A stretch of 64,000 nt of DNA from Raffaelea ambrosiae (lineage: Eukaryota; Ascomycota; Sordariomycetes; Ophiostomatales; Ophiostomataceae). The notes beneath the pieces were generated by a model, which saw only the letters and a list, made by a program, of their open reading frames with translations, was not told the DNA's origin and made no database searches. Numbering within the stretch: position 1 is the first letter of the stretch; each line of letters begins with the position of its first letter. The stretch spans positions 1,927,690 to 1,991,689 of the forward strand of contig PCDI01000005.1 of NCBI GenBank assembly GCA_002778195.1, given 5' to 3'. This document shows, in pieces, positions 43,205 to 54,980 of the stretch. The position numbers and the translations under genes were made by a program.

Positions 43205-44437
43205 ATGGTCGCAATCCGCCTCGGTACCTGCTCCCCTGCAGCCAACCAGGAGGATCCCAAGGCCACGCTTGTGCTCCTGGACCAGATCGCCCGCCGTGCT
43301 GCCGCCCAGAAGATCGACATCCTGCTCCTGCCCGAGGCCTTTCTGGGGGGCGGCTACCCCCGCGGTAATGACTTTGGCTGCGCCGTTGGGAGCAGGACGG
43401 CCGCCGGCCGGGAGTCGTTTCTCCAGTACTTCCGCCGCGCTGTTGACTTTGGCGATGTCGTCGGCGAAGGCGGCGCCGGGGGGGGTGACGCATGGGTCCG
43501 GAGCGGCGCTGGCAAAGAAGCCAAGGATGATGGGCCGTCCACATCGGGACCGCAGCTCACTGCGGGCGACGGCACCCGCGAGACCCTGGAGAGGATTGCG
43601 CGCGAGACGGGCGTCTTTTTGGTGGTCGGCCTGATCGAGCGGGCCGGCGGAAGCCTCTACTGTGCCGCCGTGTATGTCTGCCCGCAGCGCGGCATTCTTG
43701 CAAAGAGGAGGAAGGTACAGCCGGTAAGTGCTCTCTGTTTCTTCCCTTACGGGCTGGCCGCTCTGGCTGTCTCTGGGCCCCCATCTGGCTGCGCATCACA
43801 TGGCTGATCGGCGGGTGCGGTGGTGCTCGCCAGACCGGATCCGAGCGTCTCATCTGGGCCGCCGCAGCACCTTCTACGCTACGTGCCGTGTCCACGGTCA
43901 TCCGGGGCGTGCGCATCAACCTCGCTGCCGCCATATGCTGGGAAAACTACATGCCTCTTGTGCGGCAGGCGCTATACTCACAGAACGTCAATCTGTACTT
44001 GGCTCCCACGGCCGACGGACGGGATGGCTGGCTGGCGTTGCTGCGCACCATTGGTACCGAAGGCAGATGTTTTGTAGTCAGCTCCAACATGTGTACAGCC
44101 AAGGACAAGGAAGCCGTCACCGAGGCCAGCAACCCCGTTACCACGGCTGGAGGATCGGCCATTGTCTCGCCGTTTGGTGATATCATTGCCGGACCTCAGT
44201 GGAATGATGCAGAGGGCATCATTTATGCCGACGTGGATTTTGATGATTGCATCCGCGGCCGCCTCGATATCGACGTGGCCGGGAGCTATTCGCGGTATGT
44301 CTCTCGTCCGACCTTTCATTGCCCTTTTGTCTGTCTGTGCCCCGTTCCGTGGGGTTCCCGCTGACTTGTTTCTGCCCAGCAACGATTCGTTCAAGTTCTC
44401 GGTCGAGGGACTAGATCTCAGTCCACTGCCGTATTGA
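43205..44437 (+). CDS. Nitrilase (carbon-nitrogen hydrolase superfamily)
   Basis: Exons 43205-43723, 43834-44294 and 44380-44437 join in phase to 345 aa. The catalytic triad of nitrilases is visible: Glu44 in LLPEAFLGGGYPRG, Lys170 in RRKVQP, and the nucleophile Cys208 in AAICWENYMPL. The first junction restores the conserved string VQP-TGSERLIW. Nitrilases of branch 1 hydrolyse nitriles to acids plus ammonia; the CWENYMPL wording fits true nitrilases rather than amidases. Residues ~85-125 form a Gly/Ser-rich loop longer than usual. The short last exon encodes a hydrophobic C-terminus. Cytosolic; substrate unknown (plant cyanide-derived or aromatic nitriles are possible). Confidence 0.88.
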
Positions 44438-45017
44438 TCAGGCAAGGTCCACGTGACAGAAGCCAGAAGGGGTGGCGAACAATTACAGCTCACGAATAGT
44501 GCACTTCATGAACACCTCGTATTTTGTCTCTATATACCCACCTGGTTCCGGTCCCTAATGTCCCCTTAAAAATTATCATGGCCAATGAACTTTTATGGGC
44601 TCGTTGTCTCCTGCCCATGGCGGGCGGAATACAGTGATACAGCAAGTAGTAGAAAAGAGCAAGATAATCGCAATACAACGAGCATGATCCAAATACGCCA
44701 CATCTGAAATTAGCTACTGCCCATCAACTGCCGCCCGCGGGACAACTCATGTAAAAATGGGTTTCGCACGCGTGTGCATGTGTTGGTCAAACAGGACATG
44801 AGAAGGGAAGGGCCAGTCCAACAGCAAGCAGTCTGGACGGCCAGCACATGACTTGGCGGTAACACACCGAGGGGAAGCATGTCATTACATCGTTTTCGTC
44901 CAACAGGCCAATTCGCCAAAACCCCCCCGAAAAAACTAAGCAAAATACAAGTGTAGGGGTCAGGGGTATATAAGTCGCAAACCAAACGCGCAAATAAAAC
45001 AAATCACTCCAGGCGGT
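44438..45017. other. Convergent 3' flanks of nitrilase and noxR
   Basis: About 580 bp, no gene seen. The two neighbours converge here. A C-run and A-run pair (ACCCCCCCGAAAAAAC near 44,925) is the only notable string. Confidence 0.45.
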
Positions 45018-47140
45018 TTACATTTCCTGGATCCAAACCTGGGAAGAGGGAAATGAGTCAGCATACAACCAAAATAGAGAGGACAGGGAGATGCGAAGAT
45101 CCTGTGAGCAAATCGGGCCCGAGGAGCAGGGCGGAGAGCAATATGCGCGGTCGGAACGAACTAACCTCCATTTTTCCAACATCAAGTCTCTGCTTGCGAG
45201 CCTGTGACTTCGCAGTCATAATCGCCATGTCGAGGTCATCTTGGTCGCCCATTGTGATCATGTCGCCGTTCGGGGCATCGTCATCGCGAACCTTGATCTT
45301 GAAACGGCGGCGGATGGCGAACTTGTCACGGATACGGTCCTCCAGGTCCGGGAACTCGACAGCTGCGCCGACCATGATGTAGCGGACGTCGTCCGCGTGA
45401 ACCTTTACACGGATCTTGCGAATCTCGGGGCGCCTGGACTGGCCACGAGACATGCCCGAAATGGAGCCGGTCCCAGGGCGGCGGTTTGAGACCATTTCAA
45501 AGTCCCCCTCATCAAAAGACCCGTCATCATAGTCGCTGCCGCCTTCGTCCTCTTCCTCGATGTATCGGGGCTGGGGACGCCTGCCCTGAGTGCGGCTGCC
45601 GCGAGATCCACTACCACCCTGGTACATATCGTACAGCTCATCTGGGTACGCATCCTCGTCGTCTGCAGAGCGTCTTGGTGGGGGGGCTCTTTGCGAGAAC
45701 CCGCGAGACGGCGTGGCCGAATTAGACCGCTGGGGGCGAGGACGCCCATCCTGCGGTGAAATGGTTCTCTCGTAGCGATCGTTCGGTCGTGTTCTGTCGA
45801 TATTGAGTTTGGCCGGCATGGGCTTTGGCCCGTTGCGGACGGATGCGCCACGACTCACGCCAGAAGACGACTGCTTGTCGCTCTCGGGTGGTGGGGTAGG
45901 CGGGAAAACGTTTCGGCCAGCCGGGGGCTCCGACTGCAGACGCCTGCTCTGGATGTCCGGCTTCACGAGATTTGTGGCAGCGAAAGATATGTTGTCGGCC
46001 GGGCGATCGTCTTTGACGTCAAGCTTGCCAGCCTAGTTTCCAGTTAGCATGGCATCTGCGTACGGACACACACAAACACACATGTATATATCCACATCTA
46101 GATGTATGTATGCACAATCGGAGGCTGCAAGGTCTCAGTTGAGAAGAAGAGGGGAGATGATGCTTACGTTCTTGATTTCGGACCCAGCAAAACCAGTAAA
46201 GGCGTTTGCGCGGTCGGATGCCGCAACAAGACGGGCCTTGCCGAGGTAGTCCTTGGTCTTGAGATTGCGAACCTTGGCCTCGTTCGGCCGGTACACAACG
46301 CCGACAGGGATGGAGAAGACGGTATAGCCCTATTGCCAGACTTTCTGTTAGCTCAAAGAAGACCACACTGCACACATTCCGGTGCCTGTGACGCCCGCGT
46401 GTCTGCTTACCTCGGCTTCCTCCCGGATGGCCTCGTCGATGACGTTGTGGTCCTCGACAACCTTCTCCTTGACGGCGTATGAGAGATCCTGCATACCGGC
46501 GTCTTTCTGTTGCAGGTAGATGTAGCAGAGGCCACGGTTGAAAAGGACCTCGCACGAGTAGAGCTTGAACAGGAGTCCAAGTTGTGCGTAGTCGATCATG
46601 GTGTTGCCTCGCAGGTACAGGAGCGTGTCGTTGAAGTTTGCCAGCGCCTCTTCGAAATCGCCCAGTAAGAAGTTGGAAACGCCCTGCTGAAAATAGGCCA
46701 CAGCCAGGTACTGGTCCAGCCGGATGGCTCTTTGGTAGCACTCGACCTGCGGGGGGTGGAGGCAGAGAAGATTAGTTCGGGGGTTACGACACCAAGGCTG
46801 GCCAGGAATGGGGATCCGGGAGGCTTGCACATACGGCTTTTTCATGCTCGCCGAGGGTGGCATGGATGACGCCCATGTTGAAGAGGATCTTGGAGGTGTC
46901 GGACACCTTGTCGAATTCCTTCAGAGCTTCGTCAAATTCATTGTTGTCGTAATTGGCGAGAGCCGAAACCCAAGTCTCGATTTCCTACAACCACCGTGCG
47001 TGTCAGTAAATCTGCGTCAGGAGGATAGACTAGACAGACAGAGAGCCCGTGCCGGACAGGGAGGTCGCAAAAGAAAAGCGCGACACATTGCGCAAGGAGG
47101 TGCGAGAAGACCAAGGTAGACAGACCTGCTTGAGCGACAT
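45018..47140 (-). CDS. noxR: NADPH oxidase regulator NoxR (p67phox-like)
   Basis: Six exons on the minus strand: 47126-47140, 46835-46984, 46411-46746, 46168-46329, 45166-46032 and 45018-45038. All join in phase to 516 aa, the usual NoxR size. The start MSLKQ-EIETWVSAL is encoded across the first intron. Residues ~6-170 hold TPR helices (for example NYDNNEFDEALKEFD, VECYQRAIRLDQYLAVAYFQQG) that bind Rac-GTP in this family. A short activation region follows (KGYTVFSIPVG...). The centre is disordered and Pro/Arg-rich. Residues ~425-510 are a PB1 domain with RKIRVKVHADDVRYIM and an acidic DDDAPNGD...DQDDLDMAI loop, the surface that binds Bem1/Cdc24-type partners. The last exon codes only VWIQEM. 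NoxR activates NoxA and NoxB for hyphal fusion, fruiting bodies and infection structures. Exons 1 and 6 are micro-exons easily missed by gene callers. Confidence 0.93.
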
Positions 47141-47837
47141 GATGGCAATTGTCTCACCGCAGTGGAGTCACGGGGCGGGGAGGCGAGTGCGGCAACAACA
47201 AGGAGGACAGTGTCAGAGTGGTTGCTTGGAGCAGAAGTCGCGGGAAGAGTGACTCGAGCCAGCGTCTTGAGAAGGCCCGGGTCAGGTAGGTATATATTGG
47301 TCGACCGTGGTAGGAGAGAGACGTCGGCTTTGCGTTTGCAGAAGCGACCTCTTTTGGCGGAGCGAGGGTGGAGGGGAACGGCGGGAGCAGCAGGGATAAT
47401 AATAGAGAGGCGCAAGGAACAATGTGGCCGTTCTGGGCGGTGGCCGCTGTGGGTGGCCGTTCTGGGTTCTGGGTGGGTGTCCTGTCGTGGCGGTCGGCGC
47501 TTGCACCAGGATCAAGAAGGCTAAGTGTGCCCGCCGAGAAGAGGTGGCACTGGTTCCTTCGCTTGGCGGGATGGGTATTGGTGACGAGTGCGTGCAGCGT
47601 TGCGTTGGTCGCCTTTTTCGCCCTCACACCTTGCGCAGCGGAGAGCTGGTGTCGCCTGTTCTCGTCACCCGGGCGAGCGTGCGTGTGGACGAATGGTGTG
47701 GGTGTGGTGTGCGGTGGTGGGCGAGTGGTGTGGACGGTGTGTTCCGGGTGTTCTGGGGTGTGTGTTCTGTGTGGCTGGTCGTGCCCCCCCCCACTGGCGG
47801 TCCGATGTTGCAGGCGCAGTGGTAGCTGGGTCTTGTT

Positions 47838-47880
<43 letters not shown>

Positions 47881-47890
47881 TTGTGCCTGT
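47838..47890 (+). repeat. (CCTGTG)n hexamer repeat
   Basis: About nine units of CCTGTG with one variant (CTTGTG) near the right end. Confidence 0.9.
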
Positions 47891-48760
47891 TCCCACTCCT
47901 ATTCCTATTGCTGTTCCTATTCCTGTTCTTCCTGCTCCTGTCCTATTTCGGTGCTCTTGCTTCTGTTTTTGTGTGTTCCCGGTATTCTGCGGTCGGGTCC
48001 TGTTTGGTTGACCTTTGTGTCTGTTCTGTGCTGTTCCTGACTGCTGTGCCCTGTTTCCGAGACCTAGGTACCTGGCTCTGCTCGGCCTTTGTCTGTTGCG
48101 GCGCGGCTGCTGTGATGCTGCGAGTACTGTCGCCTCGTTGCCGTCCTATTGTGGATTGCGTGGTGCTACTCCGACGTCCAATTCTCCGACTCCTATTGTT
48201 CTTGCCTGGGCTCTGCCTCTTGACTGGAGGGGAGGCTGGTTGTGAACAATATAGTGTGGCCGGCTGGCCGGCTGCAGAATGGCTGTTGGCTTAGCTGCAG
48301 AGACAACGGCGCTTCTCCTCGGCCGGGAAAGGCGTTTTCCCCGTGGACGTGCAGGCTGGCGATGGAGAGTTGGGAGTTTGCGCGAACGAGTGTGGAAAAT
48401 GAAGAGACGAGACGAGAGAGACCGACGGAAGAGGAGCGAACGAGAGATGCGAGAAAATGAGATAGGAAGAGTGCGTGTGTCTGTGTTTGTGTTTGTGCAA
48501 GGGAGCGACGGGGGAAGAAAGAATCAAGAAAGAAGTCGTTGTAACAGGAGACGGGAAAGACAGACTGTCGGTCGGATGAGACGGACGACAGAGGAGACGG
48601 CAGGCAGGCGGGGAGACAAGCAGATAATACGAGCAACACAAGGCACGCGGGAAAAGACAAAAGGGCAAAGCAAAGACGCATCGGCAAAGCAGGCAGACAA
48701 GGCAAATAGGCACGCCAGCGGCCAAGCAAGCCGAACGAGCCAAACCACAAGATGCAAAAC

Positions 48761-48798
48761 ACTCCCAAACACCCCAAACACCCCAAACACCCCAAACA
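48761..48798 (+). repeat. 9-bp tandem repeat CACCCCAAA, about four units
   Basis: ACTCCCAAA followed by three or more CACCCCAAA units. Superficially telomere-like in its C-rich strand but the unit is 9 bp and the array is tiny. Confidence 0.8.
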
Positions 48799-51008
48799 TC
48801 GAGACCCAGGGCCAGTGTCATGCAAGCCCGAGCCCAAGCCCGGCTCTGTGGACTGTCGTCCAAACGCAGATGAGGCCAGGTGAGCCTGTGGGCGGTGCCA
48901 GCGTGTGTCGGGAGGACAGGGGAGGGGGGGATTGATTGGGACGCAGCGCTGGGACGGGAACGCGCTTGCGAGCACAATGGGGACATAATTGGGGAGGGCA
49001 ACGTCTTTTAGTGGGCCCATTTTAATATGTAGTGGGTCAGGGGGCAGCCAGGAGCGATTGGCTGGCATGGGCCAGCTCCTGGGTGTCCTGCTCTCACGGT
49101 GTACTCTTGCTCATACATGGTAGGCTGGTAATAGTAGGTGTCATGTATTCGGATCTTGCACGGTCAGACAGTATGTCCAGTAATTAAGATACATGGTATC
49201 CCGCTGAGCAATTGGCAAGGATGCGTCGAAAACGTGGCCTGGCATCCTGTCCGAGCAGAGGGAGACATCGTGCGATTCTGGCAATCTGCAGCGCGAATCG
49301 AACAAGAGGGAGCCCGGGACGAGCACCCAGGGGCTGGGCGGGGGCGGAACTGCAGAATAGAGTAATGGAGTAATGGAGTACATAGTATGTAATACATCGT
49401 GAGAGTGGAGCAGACAGGACCAGCGAACGGAACAGAGGTTCTTGGCAGCCGGGCCATCGACAACGGATGGACCGGACCAGACCAGACAGACTTGCAGAGA
49501 CCCGTCAACCATCACGAGAGCTCATCACAATAGACTCGCCTTCAGGAACGAAGGGAAACTCACCTGGGCTCACCGGCCAGTCTCTTCGGACGCGTCAGAC
49601 TCCTCCGGGTCCTCGCGCATGCGGCCTCGTCATCAGGCCAACAGACCGGCCAAGAGGTGGCCTGTTCGTGCAGAGTCCACAACCAGCCATGCGTCGTGCC
49701 CAGCCGTCCAGCCGCCCGCACCATGCACAGCGATCACATCGATGCTGCATACGATACTGCTCACCTTGCGCTTTGGCGGGGTCGCCAGCCCAATCAGGAC
49801 CAGTCACCAGCCCAAGGGCGGCTACACAGTACAAACCCGCTGTATCTTATCTTGGCTGCCATCGAAAGGCCTGCACAAGCATCGTGCATGTGCCTCAGGG
49901 CAGTGTAACACCGTCCCGCGTACGGGTACATGGCACGCGAACAGACCAGCGCCTTCCTGCTTTGTTCAGGTATTCTATTACAGGATTCACTGTATGTAAG
50001 ATATCTTTATACCAGCGAACACATACACAGTGTCGTAAGACGCTCTGCGAGACAAGACACCCCGTCCACGCTGGTAGTTATCACCCACCAGCCTTCCCTG
50101 GGCAGCTCCTTGTTTCGTCTAGCCCGCCCTTGCCAAATCTTCGAGTCTCCTCGCTGCCTCTTCCCTCCCTCGTTTCTCTCTTCTTGCTCTCTTTTCCTCA
50201 CTCTTTTTGGGCCCATTGTTCTGTCCTTCGCCCCCCGGTCGCCCAGACAATACGTTAAGAACTCACATAACCACCTATCAATGCAGTGCCATAATAGCCG
50301 GTCACAACCAAGTCTCTAATCAGGACCCGGTCCTCCCCTCCTCACCTCATGCACCCGCTGTTCCGAGTCCCAGCTCTGTCCTTCCATTGGCTGCCACACA
50401 AAAATATGGGGCCACTTCTCCTTCACCTGCTGCACCGACAGTTTCCAAGGGCGCGTATGCGCAAGAACACATCCATGGAAAGTCTCTTCTGGCAACCGAC
50501 ATAGCCTCCTTGCAACCTCTCCTTATTACTCCTCTGCAAGCATAATGTCCCATGGTTTACCAGTCGATCTCACATTGATCGCCATTGTAATACAGCGTAG
50601 CCCATGTTGTTCTCGTCGAGAGTATTATGTACACGCATCAATATCACCCCCTCACTTCCCAAAATAACCCCCCCCCCCCTGCATAGTAAGATACAACCGT
50701 CTATTCTCCTCTATGAAAGCATAACTGTAGTGTCTTACCACATACTCATCTAACTTTAACAGCAACATATCGTGGCCTTATCCATAGTGCCCTGGCTTAG
50801 GCCAGTGCAAGATACCAGTGCATACTATGCAACCAGTACACATGCAATCACACTCACAACCCACGTACAACTATGCACACAATAGAACGTTCTCCCGTTT
50901 CGACATGCCATGCTTACTGTCCATGGGATGTTCCCGTATGCTTCGTCCCATCATGCCATTGTCCGCCATCGTCATCGTCTCTCCCGTCGGCCATTGTTCG
51001 TGATCTCG

Positions 51009-52378
51009 TCAGAGCATACCCTTCTTTACCTCGTCCTTTCTTTCCTCCCATAAAGTCTTGCCCGTGCACGAACACACCGTCTTGTCATTGTCCCACACAC
51101 CTGCACTCCTTGCGATCACACCTACGGCTGTGTTCGCATCATTCTCCAGCACTGCACCTCCCTTGGAAGAATCCACCGGAGAGACCGCCAGAGCATGCCC
51201 GATCACCTCCCATACTTCGAACGGCTTATCCACAAACACCGCTCCACGCCCATCGGGTCCAATCTCAATCTTTCCCAGGTCACCTTTCAGTGCCACCTGC
51301 CCCCGCTCCTGCACCTTGCTCGTCCCGTTGCCATTCGATCCTGCCCAGACTGCTCCGGTCGACTTGACACCATCTTTCAGGTCGCCAAACTCGCGGATGC
51401 TCGCATGGTAGACACCCGGCGCCACCCCCAAAATTGTCAGGTCTATCAGCGTCAAGGCCGGCGACACCTGAACCATGCGCGCCAGGCCACGGACGAGCCT
51501 GTCTTTGTTGCCCCCACTGCCTGACCCCGTCACTTTTTCTTCTGCGCAGCTTTCTTGGATGGCTGGCTCATGATATGTTTCAAGGATGCTAACTGCTGCG
51601 CCTGCAGAAACTGGTCAGAAAACCTCCATCGTTCAACATCAAATTGAAGGGACGTAATAGGCCACTAAGAGAACGGGGTGGAATAGGGGTTTGAGACGGT
51701 CCCGGTAAGTATTAATACCGTCCACTCCAGGCATTACTCCTTGCCTTGTTTTCAAGGTAAGAAGCATACCGCTGTGCGCCAGGAGCCGGAGGAAGCATAG
51801 GGGACTTATTCTCTGGCACCTACTGTTCGATGTTCCCGAGCCTCGTAGAATGGCATCTCTACCGGTGGCCTCAATGGCTTGCACTATTGCTGAAGGGGGG
51901 GCTACAGCACCGTGTCAGCTGGAGTTCAATCTTACACGAGATACCCCCTCTACGTCCCATCTTGAGCTGCGGAACAAACAACTTACCAGTCCCTTCAACG
52001 GAAACCAGTTGTTCTGCAAGATTGGCTTCTACCTTTGAGATTCCCGAGACCCTGTAAAGAGTGTCTGAAACGTCCTTGACACAGCCATCACATGTCATAG
52101 GAACCGCAAAGAGTGTCTGTAGGTTGGTTATTTTAGTATTGCCTTTCATCCCACTTAATGTCACTGTCCGTCAGGACAGATAATATGGGTAGGCAAACCT
52201 GAAAGGAGTGGTTGACCGTCATCCTGGGACTTGCAACCTGTTCAGTCTTGAGGGACACAGGCTCGGGGGCGGGAGAACTCAACGGACTCCTTCTGAGAAC
52301 GTAGGCTGTAGCGCAAGCTGCAAAGACGAAACCAGATATTGTACCAACAACGTGCCTTTGTGTTTTTGTCATTGGCAA
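51009..52378 (-). CDS. CCS1: Copper chaperone for Cu,Zn superoxide dismutase, with possible membrane-anchored N-terminal extension
   Basis: Exons 52199-52222 (or -52378), 51987-52116, 51824-51901 and 51009-51601 join in phase. The family start MTVNHSFQ-TLFAVPMTCDGC lies at 52222 and gives 274 aa. It has an N-terminal HMA domain with the copper site MTCDGC, an Ala/Ile helix (AIEATGRDAILRGSG), a central SOD-like domain (VRGLARMVQV, DLTILGVAPG, HASIREFGDL) and a C-terminal domain with the CxC motif TVCSCTGKTLWEER. It loads copper into SOD1 and oxidises its disulfide, in cytosol and mitochondrial intermembrane space. The frame is open upstream to another ATG at 52378, adding 52 residues: a basic start, a ~19-residue hydrophobic segment (VVGTISGFVFAACATAYVL) and a Ser/Pro linker. 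This would make a 326-aa membrane-tethered or organelle-targeted form. Whether it is translated is unknown. Confidence 0.9.
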
Positions 52379-52719
52379 AGGTATAGGGCGAGGGGGAGAG
52401 GAGTGGGAGAGTCAGGTAATAAGAGACGGGAGGAAGAGACAGAAAGGGGAGGGGTGGACAGGTTCGCCGAGGCTCGTCCTCCCACCGTATTGCATAATTC
52501 GAACTCCGATTTGGTAGTGTGCTTTGAAATCGCCCTTTGGTGAGTGCCGGGCTGCGCCGACAACACGCCGTTGCACTCGTGCCTGGTCACGTGACATGGA
52601 CCAAAAAACTATGTGCGTGCCGAACTTTTTTCCGCACCTCGTTTGACCGAATCGACTTTGGCCTCAAGTCAGCTCCCCGTGCACAAAGGATCATCGCCTT
52701 TCAAATCGTCCTGCCAATC
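52379..52719. promoter_or_regulatory. Divergent spacer between CCS1 and mitochondrial uL13 genes
   Basis: About 340 bp shared by two divergent start codons. It includes GCACGCCGTTGCACTCGTGCC-like palindromic words and GTCACGTGAC (CACGTG box, near 52,585-52,595), a plausible bHLH/Cbf1-type site. Confidence 0.45.
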
Positions 52720-53371
52720 ATGTCTCAAACTGTCGGCCTGGTATGTTTGCAATTGCTCCTACACAACCTGACATGTCGAAGCAGCAAAGAAGACTGGATC
52801 CTTCGCATCGCACGTAGTGACAACTAACTCTGGAACACAGACGCGGCTGGCATACTCGCGGACATGGCACCACATTTCCGCCTCTGCTCCTCATACAGGA
52901 CTTTCTACCGTCAAGTCTCCCGAAGCTGCAGTGACACCGCCATCACTGGGTCGGCTAGCCTCGCGCATTGCCGTCTTGCTGATGGGCAAGCACAAGCCAA
53001 TATGGGACCCGTCGACCGACTGCGGTGACTACGTTGTCGTGACCAACTGTGCGGCGCTGTACACTACGGGCCATAAAAAATGGCGCAAATCCTATTACCG
53101 GCACAATACAAGACCTGGCTCGCTTCGGAGCGTCACGATGGATGTGTTGATGGACAAGTTTGGTGGCGGTGAGGTGCTACGGAAAGCAGTTAGCGGCATG
53201 TTGCCTAAGAACCGGTTGCGGGAAAAACGTCTGGCAAGACTTAAAGCCTTTGAGGGGGACGAGCATCCCTACAAAGCAAATTTGGTCCGATTCAGTGGAC
53301 GTGTTGTTGGCTCCGATGGGTGGCAGGAGGCTGTCAAGGCTATACGGGAGTCGGACAAGGCTAGGATATGA
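52720..53371 (+). CDS. MRPL23: Mitochondrial large-subunit ribosomal protein uL13m
   Basis: Exon 1 (52720-52740) encodes only MSQTVGL; a 100-bp intron (GTATGT...ACACAG) follows; exon 2 is 52841-53371. Total 183 aa. The body has the uL13 signatures LGRLASRIAVLLMGKHKP, DYVVVTNC, KKWRKSYYRH, GSLRSVTMD, VLRKAVSGMLPKNRLRE and RLKAFEGDEHPY. It belongs in the mitoribosomal large subunit. The N-terminus is basic and hydroxylated, fitting mitochondrial import. Tiny first exons of this kind are easily missed. Confidence 0.92.
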
Positions 53372-54005
53372 TGTGACTGTAACGATAATGTGAGAGGCGC
53401 ACACGCATTGATTTGACTTCATACTTTTTGGGGTGTACTAGTATATATAGATGGCTATGAAATGCTCTCGTTGACCTCCTCTGTCTTCATGTTCTCTGTT
53501 GGCTGCATGCCACCTATACCCCCTCACCCCGGACACTCCTGTCTCGTCTCTGGTCGTCTTGTTCTTATTTTCCGCCCTTCTCTGGGCCTATGCTACACTC
53601 ATGTCCCCGAAGACTCTGCGTGTATATCGGCAGTTCTCAAAAACCTGGGTATCAGTGGCATCACTCTGATTGATTGTTGAAGACACAATGATCGTGTATC
53701 GTTTGACTATCCTGAGATAGAATATAAAAACAAAAACAATTTTACAATAAGCACACATTGTGGAAATCCCAAAGCCATAAGACTGCAAAACCCAAACAAG
53801 CAGAGGAAGCGAATCTCCGTCCTGTGTTCCCAGAAACCGTCCTGCGCCGAGCTGAATGTTGTCCCCGTCCCCGGCCACACATTGCAATATTCCACTCTAA
53901 AATACCGAACTGGGCCGGCTTGCTAATACATCCCACCTCGCCCCCTCGTGTCCCCAAATACGTACAAGCGCTGGTCAGACGAGTGCCGTCAAGACAAGCC
54001 ATTGC
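53372..54005. other. Convergent 3' flanks of uL13m and uricase genes
   Basis: About 630 bp without a supported gene. Contains ATATATAG near 53,443 and A-rich 3' UTR-like sequence near 53,725. Confidence 0.45.
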
Positions 54006-54980
54006 TTACAGACGGGCAACCTCGCACTTGATCAGGCCATTAGGGCCGGACTGGGGTGCGAACACCTCAGCGTCCTTTCCGGTGTTCTTGGTGCCCTTGT
54101 GCCAAGACAGGTCGATCTCGAAGTAATGCTTGTTGGGGAGGGCGTAAGAAACAGCCTCAACGCCGGGGGCGGCCTTGAGAATGAGCTCGGCCATCTTGTA
54201 CATTGTGTTTTGGACGGAGGCGCTGTCGTCATTGGCAAATGTCTTGACGGTGATGGCGCGAGCATCGGCCCAGGCCTTGTCGAAGACGGCAACGTCTTTC
54301 TGGACGGCGGCCAAGTTGGCATACGACTTCCAGCGCCAGGTGCAGTCGACGTCGGTGCTCAGGATACGGTCCCAGGTCTCCTTCAGGGTGGTGAACTCGT
54401 CCTGGACGTAGCCGTGGAAGGCAGAGCCGGTGCTCTTTAGCACAGTCAGGCCAACGATGCTGCTCTTCAGCGAGATGCCGTCGCGGCGCACGATGGCGTC
54501 GACGTTGCGCGTCTCCTCGCCGTCGCGGAGGAAGCTGTGTGGGTGGGGAGCGCCGTCGACGACCATGCGTGTCCAGCGGTGAACCTTGATGGAGATGTTG
54601 GCAACGGAGATGTGCGCGTATCTGTCGAGGAAATGAGTGCCAAGGATGCTGGCAAACAGCTCGGGCGGGTTGACCGGGTGCTCCTTGGCCTTGATGTAGA
54701 TGGTGTTCTTGATCGAGTCGGTAGCGACGACGACGCTGTTGTCAGCCTTGGTGTACCTGTTCGGATTGCGGGTGGTGGTCAGCGGACGCTCAAAATCGGT
54801 CTGGCAGCAGGCCTGTTGCTAAGCCTGGTAGGACATTGCTTACGAGGTCTCAATGGCGCCCTCGAGGAGACAGCACACGGTCATCTCGGTGACGGTTTGC
54901 ACGCCGGTTTTCTCATTCTTGTGGACCTTGTAGACGCGGACATTGTCCTTGCCGTAGCGGGCAGCAGCAACGTGGGCCAT
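54006..54980 (-). CDS. Urate oxidase (uricase)
   Basis: Exons 54844-54980 and 54006-54756 join in phase across an 87-bp intron (GTAAGC...GAACAG) to 295 aa, the normal length. The product starts MAHVAAARYGKDNVRVYKVH with the catalytic Lys region, then VVVATDSIKNTIY (active-site Thr), HISVANISIKVHRWTRMVVDGAPHPHSF, the uricase signature VLKSTGSAFHGYVQDEFTTL, and KHYFEIDLSWHKG near the end. It oxidises urate to 5-hydroxyisourate in purine catabolism. The C-terminus is ARL, a variant of the peroxisomal PTS1 tripeptide, fitting a peroxisomal location. Two GATA-type sites lie upstream. Confidence 0.93.

Larger units (their letters stand above)
47141..51008. other. Long gene-poor interval upstream of noxR (3.9 kb)
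   Basis: No gene could be supported. Long overlapping ORFs on both strands near 47,370-48,300 and 48,190-49,070 are driven by simple repeats and skewed composition (Leu/Cys/Phe-rich or Pro/Ser-rich products). It contains (CCTGTG)n at 47838-47890, a 9-bp repeat at 48761-48798, a GAGTAATG repeat near 49,360, a pyrimidine tract near 50,150-50,200 and a C11 run near 50,670. It may contain a long noxR 5' leader or non-coding transcripts. Confidence 0.45.

Noticed and set aside
47368..48294. 308-codon plus-strand ORF upstream of noxR
   Set aside because: The product is runs of Leu/Cys/Phe from the (CCTGTG)n array and skewed sequence; no domain.
48761..48798. Telomere-like C-rich repeat
   Set aside because: Unit is 9 bp (CACCCCAAA), only about four copies; fungal telomeres are TTAGGG arrays.
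48193..49068. 291-codon minus-strand ORF, plus a 236-codon one in another frame
   Set aside because: Mutually overlapping frames of low-complexity DNA; Pro/Ser/Cys-rich with no recognisable family.
49442..50258. Overlapping ORFs of 185 and 263 codons
   Set aside because: Polar, compositionally biased products with no family resemblance; frames coincide with a pyrimidine tract.
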